From Siphonodentalium dalli (lineage: Eukaryota > Mollusca > Scaphopoda > Gadilida > Siphonodentaliidae): a DNA stretch of 64,000 bases. The stretch spans positions 192,472,052-192,536,051 of the forward strand of contig CP136067.1 in the NCBI GenBank assembly GCA_032622095.1, written 5' to 3'. A model generated the notes under the pieces. It worked only from the letters and a program-made list of their open reading frames with translations, was not told the origin of the DNA and searched no databases. This document shows positions 54,470 through 64,000 of the stretch, piece by piece (positions within the stretch are counted from its first letter, which is position 1; every line of letters starts with the position of its first letter). The position numbers were made by a program, and so were the translations under genes.

Positions 54470-57395
54470 AGACTCGGTTAAAACTGGGAGCATGTCCATC
54501 GAGTTCGTGGTGTTTTCATGACTTAAAATAGCGTAATTGTCACATAAACAGTTAAAAAAAAAAAAAAAATTATTTGCCAGCCGTTTTTTGTAAAGTGTCA
54601 CATGCTGTCGGAAACCAATACAGTCTTATATATCGTATAAACTGGGAGCATGTCCCTCGAGTTCGTGGTGTTTTCATGATTTAAAATAGCGTATGTGTCA
54701 CATAAACAGTTAAAATTGCATTTTTGTTATTTGCCAGCCGCTTTTTGTAAAGTGTCACAGGCTGTCGGAAACCAATACAGCCTTATATATCGCATAGTTT
54801 CGGCCACAATGTATGTTGATATTGAAATCAGAATCCCTCCAGTACATGTGTTCAAGACTTCAAATAGGGTAGGGGTACATAAAACAGTGAACATTTGTCA
54901 GCCGCTTGTTGTGGAGTGCCACATGGTGCATACTTTCGGGAACCAACACATGTATATCCTGATAAAAACTAATCTTTGGTCAAGCCCTCAGTTAATATTG
55001 AGGTCATATCATTTCACCATGTGGTGTCTTCCAAGACTTCAAATAAAGTAGGGGTGCTCAAAATTTTGCCTTTCTTATTTTCCAGCCACTTTTCGTTAAG
55101 TGCTCATGCTTTCTGAGCCCAATCCATCTATTTACATTGTGTACGTCCTTGTACAACTAACTCCCCGTTGTCCATACACTCAGTCAATGATGATATCGTT
55201 CCAGTTCGTGTTGTGTTCTAGTCTTCAAATTGGGAAGGGGGTAATACAAACATTGAACAATCGCATTATTTATTTTCCAGTCGCTTTTTGTCCCCGACTG
55301 TCGGGTACCAACCCATCTATAACAGTTGTGTATTTCTTGATAGAATAGCCATTTGTCCAGATCGTCGTTTGACATTGGGGCCACATCCATTCAGTTCGTG
55401 GTAGGTTCAATGGTTTACATGGGGTGGGGGTCCCTTAAAATTCTCCTTCGTCGTTAGTCATCTGCTTTGTGTAAGGTGCCACGGTGTTATCGCGAACGGT
55501 GTGCTCGCGAGAGCATTGAACATTTTCTGACAGAACAGCCATTCGGCCACAATCTCGGGTGATATTGATAGCATATGCATTGAGCTAGTGGTGTGTTCAA
55601 GACTTCAAATAGGGATTGGATTCCCCTGAGACAGTGAAATTTAACCCTTTCTTTTGCCGGCCCCTTGTTGTAAAGTGTCACAGGCTTTCGGGAACCATCT
55701 CATCCACAACAGATTCGTATTGCCAGATAATACTCCCATTTGTCCACAACTTCAGTTAACATTGAGAGCATATAATTTGTTTAAGACTTCAAGTGGGATA
55801 GTGGGGTCATCAAAACATAAAAAAAATCCCATTTCGTGTTTGCCAGCTGCTTTTTGAAAAGTGTTCCAGGATTTCGGTGGAACCAAATCACCTATATCAA
55901 TTAATAATTCCATGATAGCAATACATTTCGATCACACACTCTGCTAAGTGTGAGAGAATATAACTTCAGTTCATGCTGTGATCAAGATATTAAATGCCCC
56001 CCCCCCCCCAAATAAATAGTGAGTATTCGCCTTTCTCTTTCACCAACAGCTTTTTGTAAAGTGACCCAGACATTCAAGACCCTGATATTCTATACTCTTG
56101 ATATAGCGTCCATTTCTCTACACAGTCAGTTAATATTGGAAGCATATCCTTTCGGTTCATTGTGTGTTCAAGACTTCGAATGTGGTAGTGTGGCCTCAAA
56201 ACAAAAACAAATCACATTTCGTATTTGCCATCTGCCTTTTGTAAAGTGCTCCAGGATTTCGGGAACCAAACCACCCATACACATTGTACACAATACATGA
56301 CAGCACTACCTTTCGTTCACACACTCAGTTAATATTGAGAGCATATAGATTCGGTTCAGTGTGCGCTAAAGAGTTTTGAAGGGTTATGGGTACCCAAAAC
56401 ATTCACCTTTCTCTGTGCTAGCCACTTTTTGTAAAGTGTCCCAGACATTCGGAAACCAACCCACCCACTGAAGATGTATAATTCCTGAATTACCTACCAT
56501 TTGTCCCCACCTCAGTTAATATTGAGAATATATCCATCCATTGATGTATTTAAAAATTTTAATTGGGTAGGGTGCTCAAAGAAAATATTCAGCTTTGGTA
56601 TTTGCCAGCCGCCTTTGTAAAGTACCCTAGGATTTGGGGAACCAAACTACCCCATATAAAGTGAATATTCCATGATAGCACTACCTTTCGTTCACACTGT
56701 GGGTTAATAATAAAAGCATATATATATTCGGCGCATGGTGTGTTCAAGAGTTTAAATGGGCTTATAAAGGGGTCCCATAAAACAAAAAATATTCGCCTTT
56801 GGGGTTTGCCATCCGATTTTTGTAAAGTGCTAAAGGCATTCTGGAACCAACCAACCCATCCATCAACATTATGTGTGTCCCGATATTACTATCATTTGCC
56901 CACATCCTCAGTCAATATTTACAGCAATAATTTCAGTTCGTGGTTTGTTCAACTTTAACACCTCAATTGCGTAGGGGGGGGGGGGGGGGGGTCCTCAAAC
57001 ATAGCAAATTCGTCTTTCTTATTTATCAGCCACTTTGTGTAAAGCGACACAGGCACAACCCACTCATACAAATTATGTATTATGTGATAGTACTACATTC
57101 CAGTCACACTCTCAGTTAATATAGAGAGCATATAGCTTCCTTTCGTATTGTGTTCAAGTCTTTAAATCGGGTAGAGTGTTCTAAAAAAAATATGAAAATT
57201 CGCCCTTCATGTTTAACACGCAGCCTCGTTTTGTAAAGTGCCACATTATTTCGGGAACAAACCCATCCATAAACATTGTGTATTCATTGTGTAACTTCCT
57301 TTGTAGTCACATGATTCTTAATATTGAGATCATATTCTTTCAGTTCGTGGTGTGTTCAAGACTTCTAATAAGGAAGGGGGCTCAAAACATAGAAC
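54470..57395 (+). repeat. Tandem array of diverged ~190-bp units (about 15 copies)
   Basis: Each unit holds 'TTTGCCAGCCGCTTTTTGTA', 'AAGTGTCACAGGC', 'TCGGGAACCAA', 'CAGTTAATATTGAGAGCATA' and 'TTCGTGGTGTGTTCAAGACT' or close variants. Units start near 54570, 54730, 54895, 55080, 55275, 55460, 55655, 55845, 56040 and so on to 57220. Divergence between units is high, so the array is old. Noncoding. Confidence 0.82.
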
Positions 57396-59085
57396 ATATT
57401 TGAACTAACGCTTCCACCTTGGTCAAACTAGTTTATGAGATATAAAATACAATAGCCATTGTATCTATAATTTGGTCGATTTAGAGGGACTCTAACAATC
57501 ATTATGGAAGCAACAATGATTTTGTTCTGTATGATTATGTTAGTCTATATTATGTGTCGTTTAGAACAAATACTTTAGTTCCTCAAAGTCGATATGTGTT
57601 AATATAAAATTACATGTTATAAATAAAATGTTTTGTTGTTGCTGTAACTGGGGGGTTGGAAACCTGAGGACATCTATAACCACGCTCGCGGTGTCTACGG
57701 ATCAGGTTTTTATCACACGAATCATGATTAGATGCCCATTAGAATCAGCTAGAAAGGTCTGTGTTGTCGTTATCAGAAATATGTATTTTTTCTACCAAAT
57801 CGCGTCCGCGGGAGCGGTATCTAATTCCAAAAATATCTGGAAAACCGTTCACAATTTCTGTCAAATTCTTTCTAATTTTGATGTCCAGATAACTACTGAG
57901 CCATATGAATTATATAGTTGGTCACATGTTGTTTTATAACAAAGGTTTTATTACTTAATATCGATGTTAATGCATGCAAAATTACATGTTATCAATAACA
58001 TAATTGTTGTTGTTGTAACTGGGGGTCTTAAAGCCTGAACACATCTGTAGTCAATTAAACGGTATTTCTGAACAAAACTTTCAGTACAAGATTCATATTG
58101 GGTCCCATTCAGATCAATTAAAAATGTTTGTACTGTCGTTATCAAAAATATGTATTTTTTCGACCAAAAACGTGTTTGGGGGAGGGGTAGCTAAAACCAA
58201 TATCTCGCAAACCGTTCAAAATTTCTGTTAACTTCTTTCTTCATATGCTTGTCAGATAACTACTACACCATATGGACTAAATATTTCAGCATTATTGCAA
58301 TATCCGTTTGAATGATAATGTTTGAAATATATTATTTTTGCGAAAAAGAGCGATTTTTCAACAAAAAATAAATGTTTCGGCTCCAAATGGCAGGAAAATC
58401 TAAATTAACCTACACTTTTTGCATATCAGGTACATATATGGTATGCTGTAGTAATTTTAACACCAACAATGTGGGCAAATAACTTAGGACATAGCCGCAG
58501 GGCTTACTTTACCAAAATCGTTAATTTATGGAAAAAGTCACTGGTGGGTATCGTTCATCGTCGATTTGAGAATAGCCACCACCAATTCCGTTATTTCTCA
58601 CTATTATTTTCGTCAACAGTATATATTTCTCCTTAAAAAAAGTTGGTTTTAACTTGTTCTACCGTGGGTATGGGTACCCGACCACTTTTGGCGTTTGGCC
58701 GCTGCACTATTCCTACAGGTTCCTACCAGTCAGATCTCTCATCTGATCGTCACCAAACTTCATATGGATCTTTTGGGTGACCTCTAGATGGGAGCCATCA
58801 AACGTTCTGTATTTCATTGAAAAACATGGCCGCCAGCAACAATTTTGGATTTTTCTCTTTCTTTGTATGACCAGCTTCTTTGGCACACCCTATATACAGG
58901 CCGGAACACCCTACAGGCCACCTGCCTCGTCCGATCATCACCAAACTTCATAGTGATCTTCGGGGTGACCTCTAGATGGGAGCCGCCGTTTCCCCCCGAA
59001 ATTCGTTTAAAAAAACATGGCCTCCAGTAGCCATTTTGGATTTCAAATTTGAATACATCGTCGCACCCTGCAGCCAGCATTTATT

Positions 59086-59840
59086 TATTATACCCCCGCA
59101 ACGAAGTTAGGGGGGTATACTGGAGTCAGCTCGTCCGTCCGTCCGTCCGTGGACACAAATTTGTCCGGAGTTTTTCTCAGTCGTTTTTTGATCAATTTCC
59201 GTGAAACATGGCACAGCCATCAACCACCATGGGAACCTGTGCACCTGCGATTATGACGTCTGTCGGACATTTTTTTGTGAAGTTATCCCCCCTTTTTCGA
59301 CTTAGAACATTTTCGCAACATATATACTTTTGTCCGAGCTTTTATTCCTACATTTTTAGGTCAATTTTTTTAAAACGTGGCACAGATATTTAGTACCATG
59401 GGAACTTGTGCACTTGCGATCATGACGTCTGTCTGACATTTTTTGGTGGAGTTATCCCCCTTTTTCGACTTAGAAATTGTTTTGCAACATGCATAATTTT
59501 GTCCGAGCTTTTATTCCTACATTTTTCGGTCAATGTTTTTTAATCTTGGCACTGATATTTAGTACCATGGGAACTTGTGCACCTGCGATTAGGATGTCTG
59601 TCCGACTTTTTTTGTGTGGAGTTATTCCCTTTTTTCGACTTAGAACATTTTCGCAACATGCATAATTGTGTCCAAGCTTTTATTCCTACATTTTTCGGTC
59701 AATTGGTTTAAGATTAGGGTTAGGGTTGTACACCTGCAATGGGAACTGTTATTTTATTATTTTAACTAAATGTTTACTGACATGTGAAACATCTTAGTAT
59801 TTTAAAAACAGGGGGGTATCCTTAGTCCCATTTGGACAGT
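59086..59840 (+). repeat. Dispersed repeat D, copy with three internal units
   Basis: Same start and end as 45201-45800 ('TTATTATACCCCCGCAACGA' to 'CCCATTTGGACAG'). It has three ~168-bp units beginning near 59211, 59381 and 59549, versus two in the other copy. Confidence 0.82.
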
Positions 59841-61010
59841 CACACCTCTAGTTTATTCCTGTCAAACTGTCTATCGACCTATATACATGAACAATTTTTT
59901 TTTTTTTTTTTTTTTTAAACCACTTTTTTCATAATTCGAACATATCTCTCATATTGTGATGGTAAAGAGTTGTTGTAATACAGTAATAGTACTATAGCAT
60001 ACATTGGTTATAAGGGATAATGATGTTTCCCTTCAAATTGATAGTTTGAAAATTGAGATTTTTTTGAAAATTCACGAATGGGGCGCCCTCTCAAACTGTT
60101 TGTGTCCGTTGATCCACTGGTATTATTTGTCCCAAAATAGGATCGGTTTATCGTAAGAATTTCTAATGTTATTGGGAAATTATTCGGTATTTGTCAGTTG
60201 CTGAGGAAAAGTCTTCATTTCCGCAGCATTTTCCAAAACTAATATTGATAGAGATTCGTCGTAACTTTGAAAATATGTCGCCCGAGATATCCAATTGGGA
60301 ATTCTAACAAAGAATTTTAACTATATATAGCTCTCATGTTTGGAATAAACAAGCTACAAATCAAATCTCGCGAAGATTCCGGTTCTCTATCGATGAGCTC
60401 CGATTTTTTGCATCTTGAAATACGCGGTGGCTTCTGTTCTCTATATATAGGGCGTATACTACAGTAGTTTGTATTCTCCAAAACAATAGCCCATGTAACT
60501 CGAAAATCATGTTAAATATAGATCGATGGACTAACACAAGATATTTTATGGGTTCATATTACCTAACTTTTCACAATACTAACAGCTGTCTCAGCTGTCT
60601 CACAAAATAATTCATGCAATACATACATTTAGTGAGAACAGACCAATGCAGTTAATGTTCTTTCTGGGCGTTATTTTCTAATTGCATGTACATACATGTA
60701 AGCAAATATGACGTATCTGTTTCCTTAATAAACTTTCTACATCAAATCCGAGGTATAAAATAATAATTTTGAGTCAGATGGAACATAAATTTAGCTTCCG
60801 TCACTTGTGGAAAATATCTTATTCTTCTTAATTTTTTCTTGAACTTGCAGTCAGGTTTTGAGCTATTACCATGAGCTGCTATCCGCCGTCCACCCGTCAA
60901 CAATTTATTTCCTTTGGCACATCCTACATACCTCATCAACAAACTTTATATGGATCTTTGGGGGTGACGTCTATATAGTTCATCAAGTAAATCTCATTCA
61001 TTGTATTTCT
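59841..61010. other. Intergenic, no gene recognised
   Basis: AT-rich. A T-homopolymer lies at about 59897-59917. A diverged 'GAGCTATTACCATGAGCTGC' dispersed repeat occurs at 60860-60990. Nothing coding is supported. Confidence 0.4.
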
Positions 61011-61464
61011 TTAAAGGTACTCAATCCGATAAGAGGGCCCCCATATCATCAAGATACAACAACACCAACATTTCTTCAAAATACGCTTTGGTTATCACAA
61101 TCGATTAATTGCAACAAAATAATGCTAACCACTGTCAACTATGGCATCAAATTTTCCAAAACGTGTTATTTATCAACATTTTGTTCAACGAAATATCGCC
61201 GTATTATCACTTGAGTACTCACGAATTTGGCCGTATTACCACTTGTATTCAGTAGAGTTACTCATCTTCATCCGAAAATTTGATCGAGACCATCCTTTTG
61301 ATGGCGTGTTTCTGTGCCACAAACAATTGAAATAACAAACTTCAAAAATCGATATCTGATCACTCTTAGCGTTGTTGGATAGGTTCCTCGACTCAATTAA
61401 ATATTTTGTTTACCCCCGAAGCAATGAAATAGTAATTTAGGGGCGTTTAATTGCGTACCTTTAA
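61011..61464. mobile_element. piggyBac-like MITE A4
   Basis: TTAA at 61011-61014 and 61461-61464. Left end 'AGGTACTCAATCCGATAAGA'; right end 'AATTGCGTACCT' with small lesions. Shares internal words with A2. Confidence 0.8.
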
Positions 61465-61716
61465 CTTTACTTATTATAAATACTCCCATTAACTGCTCTG
61501 CATAACATTTTACAAATTATTAAATTTCTTCTCCGAATTCAGCTATACAGTTTCATTGACACATATATATATATATTTATTTATCGTCTATTGAAAAGTG
61601 GCAATGCCACGAAAGGCCTATAGACATTTTACTTTAATTAATTAATTTTCTATAGACATGTCTTATGTTATTCTTGGACAATATATATAACTGTGCACAC
61701 GTTACTTTAAACTGTG

Positions 61717-61717
<1 letters not shown>

Positions 61718-61757
<40 letters not shown>
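61718..61757. repeat. (TA)n microsatellite
   Basis: About 18-20 TA repeats, with a shorter run near 61563-61573. Simple-sequence repeat. Confidence 0.9.
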
Positions 61758-62126
61758 ACATCCATCCACTTAAATGAGAATTAATTCGTATTTACTTTTC
61801 CGAAAGTCCACCGAAGAAATTGATACCAGAATGTACACCGGTGAAAGATGTGAGTTGCACAAAGAGCAAACATTGTAGTAAGGCTGATCAGGCCGTATCT
61901 CGCAAGACAACATATATCGGGTATTCGCGGATGTCTCATTGTCTCATTGTTGCAGTATGTAACTTTTACGACAGCGTGATCATTCAGGTGAGCATTATTA
62001 TCCCTCAGCATAGGGACACGACGAGATGCATATCTCAATCATCGGATGAAATAGATTGAATATCCAACTGCTCATTCCGAAAATGCGACAAACGCATCAC
62101 TATTTAATACTCACCATATGAATTTT

Positions 62127-62680
62127 CTCTTCACAGGGTAGGGTTTCTCTTGACATAGTAGGTTTTCTCTTGACAGAGAAGGTTTTCTCTTGACAGGGTA
62201 TGTTTTCTGTTGACAGGGTAGGTTTTCTCTTGACAGGGTAGGTTTTCTCTTGACAGGGTAGGTTTTCTCTTGACAGGGTAGGTTTTCTCCTGACACGGTA
62301 AGTTTTCTCTTGACAGGGTAGGCTTGACAGGGTAGGTTTTCTCTTGACAGAGTAGGCTTTCTCTTGACAGAGAAGGTTTTCTCTTGACAGGGTAGATTTT
62401 CTTGACAGGGTAGGTTTTCTCTTGACAGGGTAGGTTTACTCTTGACAGGGCAGGTTTTCTCTTGACAGGGTAGGTTTTCTCTTGACAGGGTATGTTTTCT
62501 CTTGACAGGGTGGGTTTACTCTTGACAGGGCAGGTTTTCTCTTGACAGGGTAGGTTTTCTCTTGACAGGGTATGTTTTCTCTTGACAGGGTATGTTTTCT
62601 CTTGACAGGGTATGTTTTCTCTTGACAGGGTATGTTTTCTCTTGACAGGGTATGTTTTCTCTTGACAGGGTAGGTTTTCC
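62127..62680. repeat. 20-bp minisatellite, about 27 units
   Basis: The unit is 'TTTTCTCTTGACAGGGTAGG' with few substitutions; one or two units are shortened (near 62321 and 62400). Because 20 is not a multiple of 3 and the complement lacks stops, all three minus-strand frames are open through the array, giving spurious proteins of up to about 180 codons. Not a CRISPR array: there are no unique spacers. Confidence 0.9.
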
Positions 62681-64000
62681 ATGATAAAATGGCCAAAGGT
62701 AAAAAAGAATCAGTATCGGAGCCAAAATCTCTAAAGATCCCGAAGTGGTGAGTCCGCTGAACCCCAGTGATTACAGCCGCGATGAATCTCACCTCACTTA
62801 ATCTGACTCCATGTGTGCTACAGTTTCGTGCTATCGGACGTGCTAATGGACCCTAATACCTATAACTATACTAGCTAGAAATGGCCCCCTTCGGTAGCCT
62901 TTATTCCGCGTTGTGGTGGGGGGGGGGGGGTGCTGCGGCCATGCGCCCCATTTGTGCGTTAGAAGCATGTGGCCTCAGATCGTCGCATCATTGCTATAAT
63001 GTCCTAACCCACATTTTCAACTTTCCGAGAAAATGAACGTTGAAGTTTTCAGACAACATTTCTCCTACTGTTGACAAAGCATGACGTATTGTTCTATTTA
63101 TCCCAATGAAAACTGACATTAGCTATCGATTGAACCACATATTTTTTTCGGTTTACTCCCTCGTTTTCTTTTAAAAAACAATAACTTGTTTGGAGATACG
63201 ACCTTTTACGTACGCCAACGACGATTGGTTTCCGTGCTATAGGGAAGTTGTGGTAATATATACATATTAAGCTAAATATGGTGGCAATCACATGTGTCTA
63301 TGAACTAAAAAGTTCGTATTCTACATTATGAATATTCACTCATGTGCATCATCATACAGAAATTTGTGGAACAATCACAAAATTTAAATCACCAAATGAT
63401 CACGTGACTAACATGCATGGAGATACGACCATATAGCACACATTTGAGAATTTACAAACACAAAACAGAAGTCACGTGGACAACCTGAAGCATCCGATTG
63501 GTTGCTGTTGGACATACGACCTTATAGCACGAATAATTGTGAAGATGGATGGAGATACGACATTTGTGTCACTGGTTTGTGAAAATATTTTCCATCCGAT
63601 GCAAAAACAGTTTGGTCCATCGGATTGGATTTTTTCTCACGATTCGGTTGATATCAAATACTCATTTCCCGCCAAATTGAGTTACGACCTTATAGCACTG
63701 ATGCGAGTCTATCACTCATATGACAACCGACATTATCCTAATCTTCTATATATCTTTATCACATAATTTGCCCATAAAAGCAGTTTCACAATTATCGATA
63801 AGAGACACGTTTAATATCAGCGCGTGCGATGACGTCACATCGTTCTTCAAATGACTTGCGATCGCTGCGGTTTTTATCGTTGTTTTCGATGGATATTTCG
63901 CATTGCTTCGCGTTTATTTTATCATGTGATAAAAAGTATCTCACACTCGTCCTATTTTATACGTAATTTATCAACCTCGTCCACTAAATTCTATTTGAGC
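62681..64000. other. Intergenic, recurring TACGACCTTATAGCAC words
   Basis: No gene recognised. The word 'ATACGACCTTATAGCAC' or close forms occurs near 63193, 63423, 63515, 63554 and 63683, in an otherwise unstructured region. A G-homopolymer lies at about 62920-62931. Confidence 0.45.

Larger units (their letters stand above)
53176..58709. mobile_element. 5.5-kb non-autonomous TIR element, copy 2
   Basis: Termini 'TAGTGCAGCGGCCAAA' (53176) and 'TTTGGCCGCTGCACTA' (58709), flanked by the 3-bp direct repeat TTC (53173-53175, 58710-58712). Inverted similarity covers about 53176-53870 against 57990-58709, with an extra subterminal unit at 57600-57960. Compared with the element at 19246, its ends are the same two types in swapped positions: here the 'GCCAAAAGTGGTCGG' end is on the right. 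It contains a LINE tail and a tandem array, and no transposase. Confidence 0.84.

Noticed and set aside
19246-58709. Assigning the two giant TIR elements to the CACTA superfamily
   Set aside because: The 3-bp duplication fits, but CACTA elements start CACTA and end TAGTG; these start TAG and end CTA, the reverse.
62127-62680. Possible CRISPR array
   Set aside because: Direct 20-bp units with no unique spacers in a eukaryotic genome; a minisatellite.
62131-62792. Minus-strand open frames up to 183 codons rich in 'CQEKTYPVKRK'
   Set aside because: They are translations of the 20-bp minisatellite in three frames; no composition or context of a gene.
1-64000. tRNA or rRNA genes
   Set aside because: No cloverleaf with A and B boxes or rRNA core sequence was seen by eye; tRNAscan-SE would be decisive.

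Overview
This is a eukaryotic (animal) genomic window, not a bacterial or phage contig. Evidence: a host gene split into four exons with GT-AG introns, several families of palindromic MITEs with diagnostic target-site duplications, LINE fragments, minisatellites, and an integrated virus-like Polinton/Maverick (adintovirus-type) element. The (GACA)n-tailed repeats and the 'TTATACCCCCGCAACGAAG' repeat look like those of marine invertebrates. A mollusc or other lophotrochozoan is my best guess, but that is an inference.

Layout. 1-1886: divergent ~300-bp repeat units. 1887-2797 and about 18190-18617: two halves of one (GACA)n-tailed repeat, split by a 5'-truncated LINE (2798-3761 and 17771-18189). 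That LINE is in turn split by a ~14-kb Polinton-like element (3762-17770). The Polinton carries a family B DNA polymerase, packaging ATPase, integrase with chromodomain remnant, small membrane protein, penton/minor capsid protein, pVI/pX-like small proteins, double-jelly-roll major capsid protein, adenain-like cysteine protease and several unknown genes. Most large genes are broken by one or a few stops or frameshifts; the protease and several small genes are open. Its left part is odd: two perfect histone-mRNA 3' stem-loops, a CRESS-type Rep helicase fragment, a duplicated polymerase fragment, and an opposite-strand CCHC zinc-knuckle gene where the polymerase N-terminus should be.

19246-25720 and 53176-58709 are two large non-autonomous TIR elements of one family (TAG...CTA termini, 3-bp target duplications, subterminal ~370-bp units, no transposase seen). 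The second contains a LINE tail and a ~190-bp-unit tandem array. 28326-40379 holds the one clear host gene, a four-exon orthologue of FAIM (Fas apoptotic inhibitory molecule, 177 aa), whose introns are full of MITEs. 40400-53170 and 58710-64000 are dense in repeats: hAT-like, piggyBac-like and Tc1/mariner-like MITEs, a CR1-like LINE 3' end, a paired ~600-750-bp repeat, and a 20-bp minisatellite at 62127-62680.

The Polinton genes together once encoded a virion-forming, self-replicating, integrating element; this copy is a pseudogenised relic. Nothing but FAIM can be called a functional host gene.
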